The notes under the pieces: model-generated | Databases searched by the model: none | The model's input: only the letters and a program-made list of their open reading frames with translations | Told to the model about the DNA's origin: nothing | Origin: KBS-96 sp964247975 | GTDB lineage: Bacteria; Acidobacteriota; Terriglobia; Bryobacterales; Bryobacteraceae | DNA length: 64,000 bases | Assembly: GCA_964247975.1 (NCBI GenBank) | Contig: CAXTWH010000016.1 | Span: 1-64,000 of the forward strand | Reading direction: 5' to 3' | In this document: piece after piece, positions 41,301 to 49,800 of the stretch | Position numbering within the stretch: the stretch's first letter is position 1 | How the letters are laid out: every line of letters starts with the position of its first letter | Program-made: the position numbers and the translations under genes

Positions 41301-42955
41301 GCTAATTGTTTATGTTGTCCATCCCGGGCTCCGTTGCTGATTTGCACCGGAGCATCGGGTGCAGCCGCGCTTAACAGTTCCCGCATCGGTACGGCTAACC
41401 CTGTGCCTGCCCGTTCCATCGCGTCGAGCATGGAAAGCAGCAATTCTGTTTGCACTTCCAAAAAGCGATCGAAGCTTGGGGTCAGCACATAAGCGAATAC
41501 TTCAATGTTATAAGAATAATCGCTGATGCCGGTGAACCGAATGGGAATCGTGCCTGCATCCACGTCGGGGTGTTTACGCAGAATGTCCTCAAAAGCAGCC
41601 ATTACGTTTCTGATTTGCGCGGGCGTGGCATCGAATCGCAGCCCGAGCGTAGGGTGAAACCACATCCGGTCGCGTTTGGCGAAGTTTTCGAGCGTCATGG
41701 TGGAAAATTGAGAATTGGGAACGGTAACAACCGTGCGGTCAAGCGTTCGAATCCGGGTGGACCGCAAGCCGATATCTTCCACTGTTCCCACCATTGCGCC
41801 GACGCGGCAGAAATCGCCTACCAGCACCGGGCGATCCCCAATAACAGACACTCCACCGAAGAAATTTTCCAGCGTTTTCTGGGCGGCCAGCGCAACAGCC
41901 AGGCTGCCTACTCCGAGCGTGGCCCAGATCGTGCTTGTGTTGTAGCCCCAAGTGCTGATCGTAGTCACCAGCGCAATAGAGAAAATCACAATCTTCGCCA
42001 CCCGCAATCCGAGCGGCATCACGGACGAGTAAAGCGCCTGCTGCCGCTGATCAGCCATAAAATGCAGCCGCCGCGACAAAATGTCCAGCAGCCGCATCAC
42101 AATCCAGGCAATTGCCATAAAGGCCAGCAGCGTTAAAATGCGCGAAAGATAAAACCGCACCAGCGCCGAAGGAGCAATCAAGGCAACGGCTGCCCCGTAC
42201 ACGGCAACGCCAAGCAACAGTTCTACCGGGCCAAGCAGTTGTTGTACGCCGTAATCCTGAATCTCGGTAGCGGCTTTCCGGAAAACGCGGCGGCTGATAG
42301 CTGTTGCAATCCGCGACAACAAACCAGCCGATAACAACAAAATCAGGACCAGCGCCAGCAGCGCAATCCACTGCCATAGCGCCGTGCTCATGAAAGTGGT
42401 TTTCACCAGCAGTTCCGGCAAACGTTTTTCTACTGCGGATTCACCAACAATGGCGTGAATGGAGGGAATGTCCGCCACGGTGGCAGGCGAGAAAAGCCAC
42501 CCCTGCAAGCCGGGAGACAACTCCACTCGTTGCAGCTCGATTCTGACGTTCTTGCCCGCTACATCGAGCGTAGTCACTAATTCAAGGTCGGCTTTAGCGG
42601 CATCCTTAAGATTGCCTTCCGGCGAATCGCTCAATCGGTTAACGTCAAAATCGCTGTATTTATTTAACAGATCATCAAGCTGTAAGGCCAACTCCATTCC
42701 TTGCCGCCTCCGGTTTTTCGGCGGAAGCTGGCTTAAATTCAGGTAATCCGAAGCGCGCAGATAATTTCCGGTCTGACATGCCTGCAAAAACTGATAAACG
42801 GAATCTCGCGGCGTCAGTCTGTTCAGCGGATCGGACTGGACGCTTTGTTCGGAAGCCGCCGGAGCAGCAGGTTTCGCTGCAGGAGGCAATTGCGCGTGAA
42901 GCCCCTTCGTCAACAGTAACGCTAATGTAAAAATAATGATCCGTCCGCTTTGCAA
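41297..42955 (-). CDS. MscS-family mechanosensitive ion channel
   Basis: About 552 residues. A signal peptide and a periplasmic helical domain of about 200 residues (TPRDSVYQFLQACQTGNYLRASDYLNL) precede several membrane helices. The pore helix and beta domain follow: TLGVGSLAVALAAQKTLENFFGGVSVIGDRPVLVGDFCRVG and TRIRTLDRTVVTVPNSQFS. The extra periplasmic part marks the larger MscS class. Opening releases ions under osmotic stress. The start is TTG at 42955, with AGGAGA 8 bases upstream; the frame is open to 43075 but has no family similarity there. Confidence 0.92.
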   Translation of the reverse strand: MQSGRIIIFTLALLLTKGLHAQLPPAAKPAAPAASEQSVQSDPLNRLTPRDSVYQFLQACQTGNYLRASDYLNLSQLPPKNRRRQGMELALQLDDLLNKYSDFDVNRLSDSPEGNLKDAAKADLELVTTLDVAGKNVRIELQRVELSPGLQGWLFSPATVADIPSIHAIVGESAVEKRLPELLVKTTFMSTALWQWIALLALVLILLLSAGLLSRIATAISRRVFRKAATEIQDYGVQQLLGPVELLLGVAVYGAAVALIAPSALVRFYLSRILTLLAFMAIAWIVMRLLDILSRRLHFMADQRQQALYSSVMPLGLRVAKIVIFSIALVTTISTWGYNTSTIWATLGVGSLAVALAAQKTLENFFGGVSVIGDRPVLVGDFCRVGAMVGTVEDIGLRSTRIRTLDRTVVTVPNSQFSTMTLENFAKRDRMWFHPTLGLRFDATPAQIRNVMAAFEDILRKHPDVDAGTIPIRFTGISDYSYNIEVFAYVLTPSFDRFLEVQTELLLSMLDAMERAGTGLAVPMRELLSAAAPDAPVQISNGARDGQHKQLA

Positions 42956-43036
42956 GAACTTCTCTCCTGAGATTAGGTTTTCTAGCTTCAATTGTTTCAG
43001 ATCACGGCTAATCTCATCAGCTACTAAAATGAAAAG

Positions 43037-44041
43037 GTGTTTCGCCCGTTCCATCCTTTGGTTCGAGATCCGCATCTGCTCACGGTGGCCGGTAATTTCT
43101 GGTCGCGGCCGCTCGATTTGAAACGGTTTCCTCCCGAACGGCGGATCTATGAAATCGATCGCGACACCAAAATTCTAGTGGTGGAACAGCAGCCCGAAGG
43201 CGAACCCCTGGGGCAGATTCTTTTCCTGCATGGCTTGGAAGGTTCCAGCGAAGCGGGTTACATTAAAAGCTTTGCTCAGGATGCTTTGTTGCAGGGCTTC
43301 GGCGTGCATCGCAGTAACATGCGCACTTGCGGCGGCACCGAATCGCTGTCCACCACCATGTATCATTCCGGCTTAACTTCGGACACACTGCTCATTCTGC
43401 AGCAACTTCAAAAGCGCAACTTGGGTCCGTTATTTGTAGTCGGCTTTTCGCTCGGCGGCAATGTGGCTCTTAAATTAGCTGGCGAACTCGGAAACACCAA
43501 CGTCATTCATGGCGTTTGCGCTGTTTCTACTCCGATTGATTTGGCGGCTTGCGTGCGCACCCTGGATAAACCCTCCAACCGGATCTACGCTCAACGTTTT
43601 CTCAGCCGTTTGAAAGAGCGGATTCGCTCTAAGGCGCGCGTGTCCCCTCAAATTTATTCCGCTGATGGCCTCGACGCAGTAAAGGGAATCTGGGATTTCG
43701 ACGACCACTACACCGGTCCGCTGTTTGGTTTCGGCAACGCCGAAAATTATTATCGAACTCAATCCGCCCAGCGATTCCTGGCCGATATCCAGGTGCCTGC
43801 GCTGGTGATTATCGCCAAAGACGATCCGCTTGTTCCGTTTGAAACCTATCATCACCCGGCTTTCCAAACCAATCCCTATCTTCAACTGCTGGCCGTAGAC
43901 CACGGCGGCCATCTCGGTTTCATTTCCCGGCGCCAACCCCGCTTCTGGCTGGATGGCGTTGTGCTGGACTGGATGAAGCCCTTGGCTGCTCAACCCAGTT
44001 CAGCAAAACTGAATTTGCCGGAACAAACCACAGCTCCATAA
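43037..44041 (+). CDS. YheT-type alpha/beta hydrolase
   Basis: 334 residues. The YheT family is recognised by the N-terminal FRPFHPLVRDPHLLTVAGNFW and by LFLHGLEGSSEAGYIKSFA, the NMRTCGGTE loop, nucleophile Ser in VVGFSLGGNVALKLAGE, acid Asp in AKDDPLVPFE and His in DHGGHLGF. It is a cytoplasmic or loosely membrane-linked esterase of unknown substrate. The GTG at 43037 is used; the gap to the divergent MscS gene is 82 bases and must hold both promoters. It heads a rightward run. Confidence 0.9.
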   Translation: MFRPFHPLVRDPHLLTVAGNFWSRPLDLKRFPPERRIYEIDRDTKILVVEQQPEGEPLGQILFLHGLEGSSEAGYIKSFAQDALLQGFGVHRSNMRTCGGTESLSTTMYHSGLTSDTLLILQQLQKRNLGPLFVVGFSLGGNVALKLAGELGNTNVIHGVCAVSTPIDLAACVRTLDKPSNRIYAQRFLSRLKERIRSKARVSPQIYSADGLDAVKGIWDFDDHYTGPLFGFGNAENYYRTQSAQRFLADIQVPALVIIAKDDPLVPFETYHHPAFQTNPYLQLLAVDHGGHLGFISRRQPRFWLDGVVLDWMKPLAAQPSSAKLNLPEQTTAP

Positions 44042-44062
44042 CGTCTTCTGTAAAAACCAGTT

Positions 44063-45322
44063 ATGCCACGAAGCCGAACCTTTCGCCCTAGCGCCTCCTT
44101 TTGGGAAGCCACCCGAATTGCGTTTGATTCGTTGCAAAAGAACAAACTGCGTTCCTTTCTTACGCTGTTGGGAATTATTCTGGCCACTTCCACCCTGATT
44201 GCCGTCACGTCATTCATTAACGGCATGAACCTTTACATTTCGGACAAGCTTTCTAATATGGGTTCGGACGGTTTCCGGGTAGTGCGCATGGCCTTTATCG
44301 GAAACTGGGACCCTAAAAAGTTTCTGGAAATGCAACGGCGTAATCCGCAGATTAAACCCGCTGAATATGAATTCATCAAGTCTCATGCCACGCTTCTGAA
44401 AGACATCGGCATGGAAGCGGGTCAGAACGTCAAAGTGACGTTTACCGGCGAAAGCATGTCTGACGTTTATCTCGAAGGCATCACCGAAAACATACCCGCT
44501 ATTAACAACATACAGGTGGAATTCGGCCGCGCTATCTCCGCAACGGAAATTGACCGCCATGCCCCGGTGGCGCTTATCGGGAACGATATCCGCGCCAAAT
44601 TCTTTCCTGACCGCGACCCGATCGGCAAAACCATTCAGGTTGACGGTGTGCCGTATCAGGTGGTCGGCACCGCCAAAGCCCTCGGCAGCGTGTTCGGCGA
44701 TTCGCAGGATAAGTTCGTCATGGTGCCGATTCAGTCGTTTTTCAAAACCTACACCAATCGCCGAGGTTTGGAACTGGTCAACAAAGCGATTGACCAGGCA
44801 CACCTTGCGCGCGCTCAGGATGAAGTGCGAATGCTGCTGCGCGCTTACCGCCATCAGCGGCCCAACGAGGACGATACATTTTCCATCTTCGCTTCCGACA
44901 CGTTTCTGAATGCCTGGCAGAACCTCACCGGCGCGATTGCGGCTACCGCTATCGGCGTGGTTTCCGTGTTTATGGTGGTGGGCGGCGTAGTCATCATGAA
45001 CATTATGCTGGCTGTGGTCACGGAGCGCACCCGCGAAATCGGCGTTCGCAAATCCCTGGGCGCCCGGCGCAAAGACATCATGTATCAGTTCCTGGTGGAA
45101 TCGGCTATCTTGTCCGGCATCGGCGGACTCATCGGCGTGATTCTTTACTGGCTTCTCACAATTGTGGTGAAACAGGCAACTCCCCTGCCGATGGCGATGC
45201 CAGCGTCCGCTATTTTCCTGGGCGTTGGGCTTTCCATGATTGTTGGGCTGTTCTTTGGCATTTATCCGGCCCGGCAGGCTTCCCGGCTTGATCCGATTGT
45301 GGCCCTGCGGGCGGAGGCTTGA
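44063..45322 (+). CDS. MacB/FtsX-type ABC transporter permease (first of two)
   Basis: 419 residues. One N-terminal helix (SFLTLLGIILATSTLIAVTSFINGM) is followed by a large periplasmic MacB_PCD domain of about 220 residues and three C-terminal helices. The last part, TERTREIGVRKSLGARRKDIMYQFLVES, is the FtsX signature. Such permeases pair with a separate ATPase in extrusion of lipoproteins or peptides; no ATPase gene is nearby. It overlaps the next permease gene by four bases. Confidence 0.9.
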   Translation: MPRSRTFRPSASFWEATRIAFDSLQKNKLRSFLTLLGIILATSTLIAVTSFINGMNLYISDKLSNMGSDGFRVVRMAFIGNWDPKKFLEMQRRNPQIKPAEYEFIKSHATLLKDIGMEAGQNVKVTFTGESMSDVYLEGITENIPAINNIQVEFGRAISATEIDRHAPVALIGNDIRAKFFPDRDPIGKTIQVDGVPYQVVGTAKALGSVFGDSQDKFVMVPIQSFFKTYTNRRGLELVNKAIDQAHLARAQDEVRMLLRAYRHQRPNEDDTFSIFASDTFLNAWQNLTGAIAATAIGVVSVFMVVGGVVIMNIMLAVVTERTREIGVRKSLGARRKDIMYQFLVESAILSGIGGLIGVILYWLLTIVVKQATPLPMAMPASAIFLGVGLSMIVGLFFGIYPARQASRLDPIVALRAEA

Positions 45323-46569
45323 CAACCTTGAATACTTTTGTTTCGCTTCGCAACAACACTATGCTGGCGCTGGACACAATCGTGGCGCATAAGCTTCGCA
45401 CGCTTCTGACCATGCTCGGCGTCATCATCGGCACCGGCACCATTATCGGCGTCGGATCCATTCTCACCGGCTTCGATGGAGCCATCACCAATGTGCTGCG
45501 CAGTTTTGGCCCGAACTCAGTGATTGTTTTCAAAGTTTCCGCGTTTCAAACCAGCGATCTCACCCCGGAAGAACGCGCCCGCAAGGATTTGAAATACGAA
45601 AATGTGTTAAACCTGCGCGACAAATGCACGGCCTGCGCCATTGTTTCGCCCATGTTGTGGCCCAGCAATCACCGGCCCATTGTGACCCGCTACAAGGGAA
45701 ATGCCGTGTACCAGAGTGAACTGCGCGGCGTGGAAGAAGATTACGGCCAAACCGGCCAGATTGAAATGCATACCGGCCACTTCATTTCCGACTTTGAAAG
45801 CAGGCATCACAGTCCCGTCGCTGTGATCGGGGCCGATGCGGAAAAAGCGTTGTTTGCCGGAGCCGATGCGATTGGAAAAACCATTACGGTCGATGGACAC
45901 CAGGTAGAAGTCATCGGCACCATGCTGCGCCCCACCGCTTCCTTTTTCGGCAACACCGATAATCGCGTGCTGGTTCCCTACTTCACCATGCGCCGCATGT
46001 ACCCGAACGCGAAAGACTTGGCCGTTGTGGTAGTGGCTCATGACGGAATGCTGCCCCAGGCTTTGGACGAAATCCGCACCATTCTGCGCATTGACCGTCA
46101 TGTGCCGGGCAATAAGCCGGACGATTTTGCGCTTTCCACCGCGCAGCAGATGGTGGAACAATTCCGCCAGATCACTTCCATGACGTTTCTGGTGATGGTG
46201 GTGCTTTCGTCCATTGGCCTGCTCGTCGGCGGCATCGGCGTGATGAACATCATGCTGGTTTCTGTTACCGAGCGCACCAAGGAAATCGGCATCCGTAAAG
46301 CCATCGGGGCCAGGCGCATCGACATCATCACTCAATTTTTGCTTGAAGCCGCCGTGCTTACCGGTTTGGGCGGCTTGGTTGGCCTCGGTTTCGGCTGGAT
46401 GATTGCGATGTTAAGCAAGCTTGTTTTTACCTCGCTGCCCACGGCTGTTCCGGCCTGGGCGGCGGTTTTGGGCGTGAGCGTGTCAGTCGCCGTGGGCCTT
46501 TTCTTCGGTATTTGGCCCGCTAGTAAAGCGGCAAGGCTTGACCCGGTGGACGCACTCCGCTATGAATAG
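45319..46569 (+). CDS. MacB/FtsX-type ABC transporter permease (second of two)
   Basis: 416 residues, paralogous to its neighbour: N-terminal helix (LRTLLTMLGVIIGTGTIIGVGSIL), MacB_PCD periplasmic domain, and VTERTKEIGIRKAIGARRIDIITQFLLEA before the last helices. The start is TTG at 45319 overlapping the upstream TGA, or an ATG at 45361; either keeps the family N-terminus. The two permeases probably form a heterodimer with an ATPase encoded elsewhere. The SMP-30 gene follows after five bases. Confidence 0.9.
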   Translation: MTTLNTFVSLRNNTMLALDTIVAHKLRTLLTMLGVIIGTGTIIGVGSILTGFDGAITNVLRSFGPNSVIVFKVSAFQTSDLTPEERARKDLKYENVLNLRDKCTACAIVSPMLWPSNHRPIVTRYKGNAVYQSELRGVEEDYGQTGQIEMHTGHFISDFESRHHSPVAVIGADAEKALFAGADAIGKTITVDGHQVEVIGTMLRPTASFFGNTDNRVLVPYFTMRRMYPNAKDLAVVVVAHDGMLPQALDEIRTILRIDRHVPGNKPDDFALSTAQQMVEQFRQITSMTFLVMVVLSSIGLLVGGIGVMNIMLVSVTERTKEIGIRKAIGARRIDIITQFLLEAAVLTGLGGLVGLGFGWMIAMLSKLVFTSLPTAVPAWAAVLGVSVSVAVGLFFGIWPASKAARLDPVDALRYE

Positions 46570-46574
46570 CAGGT

Positions 46575-47486
46575 ATGGCTAAAATTGGTAAACCTGTGTG
46601 CCTGGTGCCCTCAGGCGATAAAACCGGCGAGGGTTTGGTCTGGCACGCAGCCGAAAACGCCTTGTACTGGTGCGATATCAATCGCTTTCTGATTCACCGT
46701 CTTGATGCGTCGGACAATTCGGTGCGGTCATGGTTTTTTGACGAACCGGTGACGAGCCTCGGCTTAACCGACCGTGACAATACCTTGGTGGCGGCGCTCG
46801 GGTCGCGCGTCATCTTGTGGGAACCGGAAACCGACTCGCGGAAGGACGGCACCTTCCACTTGAAAACCTGGCCTAAAACCAGAATAAATGATGCCCGCCC
46901 CGATCCGCGCGGTTCATATTGGCTGGGAACCATGAGCAATAACGTCAACCCGGACGGCTCCGATGCCGATGAAAGCGGCAACAATGGCGTTCTTTACCGG
47001 GTCGATCCTGACGGCGCGGTGAGCGAATGGAAGAAAGACATCGGCATTTCTAATACTGTCACCTGGAGCCCTGACCACAAGCATTTTTATTTTGCGGATT
47101 CGCCCGCCAACGCAGTTCACGTTTACGATTACGATACCGAAACCGGAGCTATTTCTAACGAGCAGCCCTATTTCATGAATTATTCCCGCGGCAACCCGGA
47201 CGGCTCCGTGATGGACGCTGAAGGCTTTTTATGGAACTGTCGATATGGCGGCCACTGCCTTGTGCGCGTTGATCCTGGCGGCAAGGTTGATCAGGTAATT
47301 GAAATGCCGGTTAAAAATATTACCAACTGCACGTTCGGCGGTCCTGACCTGACTACGCTTTACGTCACCACCGCTTACGGCAAAGGAAATCCGTTTGAAC
47401 GGTTGGGCGGTAACCTGTTTGCTATTGAAACAGACGTGAAAGGCCAGCCCGAGTACCGGTTCAAGGTGTTTGGAGCGAATGGATAA
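46575..47486 (+). CDS. SMP-30/gluconolactonase-family protein
   Basis: 303 residues. A six-bladed propeller with GEGLVWHAAENALYWCDI, RINDARPDPRGSYWLGTMS and SNTVTWSPDHKHFYFADSPANAV, all SMP-30 family motifs. The metal-binding Glu (GEG), Asn and Asp residues appear conserved. Family members hydrolyse sugar lactones in a metal-dependent manner. There is no signal peptide, so it is cytoplasmic. It lies 5 bases after the permease pair; a link between their functions is not clear. Confidence 0.9.
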   Translation: MAKIGKPVCLVPSGDKTGEGLVWHAAENALYWCDINRFLIHRLDASDNSVRSWFFDEPVTSLGLTDRDNTLVAALGSRVILWEPETDSRKDGTFHLKTWPKTRINDARPDPRGSYWLGTMSNNVNPDGSDADESGNNGVLYRVDPDGAVSEWKKDIGISNTVTWSPDHKHFYFADSPANAVHVYDYDTETGAISNEQPYFMNYSRGNPDGSVMDAEGFLWNCRYGGHCLVRVDPGGKVDQVIEMPVKNITNCTFGGPDLTTLYVTTAYGKGNPFERLGGNLFAIETDVKGQPEYRFKVFGANG

Positions 47487-47519
47487 TTTCCTTTCCCCGA
47501 ATCATCTCCTAAAGAGAGC

Positions 47520-48362
47520 ATGATTGGTTTCGTTCGTTTCCGCTTCCCACAGCCTTGGAATGTTATTTTCCAGGCTGTTTTTGCTTTGTTGGTTCTGTTT
47601 GCTGGCTTTGGGCAGCCGCTGCGCGCGCAGCTCGTCGTTAAACTGGAACCGCAGACGATTTCTGAGTTCGAGCGTTACGCCCAGGGAGTGGAATCTAAGC
47701 TAGCAGAACGCTGGCAGGGTAAAAAGAATTTCCTCTATATTCAAGATGATCCCGCTGAACTGCAAAAAGTACTGGCGGGCGATCTCTTCATCAAACAGCT
47801 TTCCGCTGGGCAGCCTACCGAAGTTACTGATGGCTTAATTCACGACTGGCTGGGAACGGTTTACATTCCGCATACCACGATGGAGCGGGTTATGTCAGTG
47901 ATGCGCGATTTCAACAACCACAAAAACATCTACCCCGAAGTGGCCGATTCGCGCACCATTCGCCAGAACGGGAACGATGTCACCGGCTTCTGGCGCTTGC
48001 AGCGCAAAGGCATGGTGCCGGTCATCTTGAACGTCGAGCAGGATGCCCACTATCAGCAAATTTCGCCCGGCAAATGGATCTGCCGCGCTTACGCCAAACA
48101 AATTAGTGAAGTGGATACCAACTTGTTTACCTGGGGCCGCAAGTTCCCGGTCGGCAAAGGCCACGGCTATCTTTGGCGTTTATATGCCTACTGGAGCTTG
48201 GAAGAATTTAATGGTGGCATCCTGGCCGAAAGTCGAACGCTTTCCTTGTCTCGCGATATTCCACCAGGTTTAGCTTGGGCGGTTGGCCCTTACGTGCAGA
48301 AGATGCCCCAGGAATCACTTTCTTCCACGCTCAAGGAAACCAAGAAAGCCGTTTCGCAGTAA
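47520..48362 (+). CDS. Secreted START-like (SRPBCC) protein of unknown function
   Basis: 280 residues. An N-terminal signal peptide (hydrophobic PWNVIFQAVFALLVLFAGFGQPLRAQ) is followed by a helical part and a START-like/polyketide-cyclase-type region: GLIHDWLGTVYIPHTTMERVMSVMRDFNNHKNIYPEV and VTGFWRLQRKGMVPVILNVE. The pattern suggests a lipid- or ligand-binding domain. No catalytic residues can be named. It is common in Acidobacteriota, from memory, without a known role. Confidence 0.7.
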   Translation: MIGFVRFRFPQPWNVIFQAVFALLVLFAGFGQPLRAQLVVKLEPQTISEFERYAQGVESKLAERWQGKKNFLYIQDDPAELQKVLAGDLFIKQLSAGQPTEVTDGLIHDWLGTVYIPHTTMERVMSVMRDFNNHKNIYPEVADSRTIRQNGNDVTGFWRLQRKGMVPVILNVEQDAHYQQISPGKWICRAYAKQISEVDTNLFTWGRKFPVGKGHGYLWRLYAYWSLEEFNGGILAESRTLSLSRDIPPGLAWAVGPYVQKMPQESLSSTLKETKKAVSQ

Positions 48363-48406
48363 AGCAAAATTTGTCCTTCCTATAATTGAGGTTCAAGGAG
48401 AACAGG

Positions 48407-49783
48407 ATGCCCATTGCGGAACAATATGTGCGTGAAAACGAAGTGCGACTGCTGGAAGAATTGAAGACCTTTCTTCGCATTCCCAGCATCAGCACGCTAC
48501 CCGAGCACAACAAAGATGTGGCGAAAGCCGCTCGGTTTGTGGCTGACCAGATGAACGCAGCCGGTTTATTAAACGTGGAAGTCATTCAAACCGCCAAGCA
48601 TCCCCTGGTTTATGGCGACTGGTTGCACGCGCCCGGCAAGCCGACGGTGCTCTGCTACGGCCACTACGACGTGCAGCCGCCCGATCCGCTGGAACTCTGG
48701 GAAACACCTCCGTTTGAGCCTGCCGAACGGAACGGCAATCTGTATGCTCGCGGCGCTTGCGACGACAAAGGGCAGATGTACATGCATATCAAAGCTATTG
48801 AGGCTTTGTTTGCGGTGCATGGCAAATTGCCGGTCAATGTGAAGTTCCTGATCGAGGGCGAGGAAGAAGTGGGCGGCGAATCCATTTCTCGCTTTGTTCC
48901 TGAGCACAAAGAAAAGTTGAAAGCGGATGTAGCTCTGGTTTCCGATACGGAATTGTTTGCCGATGGCGTTCCCACTCTCTGCGTCGGCTTGCGCGGATTG
49001 ATGTACATGGAAGTGGAAGCGCAAGGTCCGGCCCGCGATCTGCATTCCGGCATGTACGGCGGCGCAGCTCCCAACGCGGTTTACGGCTTGATTGAACTGC
49101 TGGCGAAAGCAAAAGACGCTCATGGCCACATCCAGATTCCCGGCATTTACGACGATGTGGAAGTGCCGGTAGAAGCAGAAGTGGAAAGCTGGAAACACCT
49201 TCCCTTCTCCGAAGAAGAATTTCTGAAAAGCGAAGTCGGTTCTACTGAACTCACTGGCGAGCCGGAACAAAGCGTACTGGCTCGCGTGTGGGCGCGCCCC
49301 ACTTTTGAAGTACACGGCATTGCGGGAGGCTTTACCGGCGCCGGCGCAAAAACCGTGATCCCCGCCAAAGCCATTGCAAAAGTTTCCATCCGATTGGTTC
49401 CCAAGCAGAATCCTGAAAAGGTTTTGAACGCTTTCAAGCAGTGGGTAAAAGCAAACACGCCGCGCGGCATCCAAACCACTGTGCGCTTGTTGAGCGCCGC
49501 AGGCCCGGCCATTAGCGTGAATCCCGATTGCCCCGCCATTCGTATTGCGGCGGAAGCATTCAGCGAAATGCTGGGACGCGAAACCGTTTTTATCCGCAGC
49601 GGCGGTTCTATCCCCATTGTGGGCGAATTTTCCGAACACCTGGGCATTCCCACTGTGCTGATGGGCTTCGGCCTGCCTGACGACGGGCTGCACTCGCCGA
49701 ACGAAAAATACCGGATCAGCAACTACTATACCGGGATCATTACAATTGCTCATTTTCTGGAAAAGTATGGACAGGTCTCCTGA
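48407..49783 (+). CDS. M20-family dipeptidase/peptidase
   Basis: 458 residues. Zinc ligand motifs: GHYDVQPPDP (His, Asp), ARGACDDKGQMY (second Asp) and EGEEEVGGES (Glu pair), with LHSGMYGG from the lid. It resembles PepV/CN-dipeptidase-like M20A enzymes (LYARGACDDKGQMYMHIKA). There is no signal peptide; it acts on peptides in the cytoplasm. ATG at 48407 has AAGGAG about 6 bases upstream and is preferred to ATG 48386. It follows the START-like gene by 44 bases and precedes murJ. Confidence 0.92.
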   Translation: MPIAEQYVRENEVRLLEELKTFLRIPSISTLPEHNKDVAKAARFVADQMNAAGLLNVEVIQTAKHPLVYGDWLHAPGKPTVLCYGHYDVQPPDPLELWETPPFEPAERNGNLYARGACDDKGQMYMHIKAIEALFAVHGKLPVNVKFLIEGEEEVGGESISRFVPEHKEKLKADVALVSDTELFADGVPTLCVGLRGLMYMEVEAQGPARDLHSGMYGGAAPNAVYGLIELLAKAKDAHGHIQIPGIYDDVEVPVEAEVESWKHLPFSEEEFLKSEVGSTELTGEPEQSVLARVWARPTFEVHGIAGGFTGAGAKTVIPAKAIAKVSIRLVPKQNPEKVLNAFKQWVKANTPRGIQTTVRLLSAAGPAISVNPDCPAIRIAAEAFSEMLGRETVFIRSGGSIPIVGEFSEHLGIPTVLMGFGLPDDGLHSPNEKYRISNYYTGIITIAHFLEKYGQVS

Positions 49784-49800
49784 AAAATTTTCGGAGGTCA

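Noticed and set aside
44210..45325. Long antisense open frame of 371 codons opposite the first permease gene
   Set aside because: It lies exactly within a well-supported coding region and its translation has no domain pattern; it is rich in His/Asn/Asp from reversed codon positions. Similar long antisense frames occur opposite the M20 peptidase (48569-49801) and actB (19478-20479).
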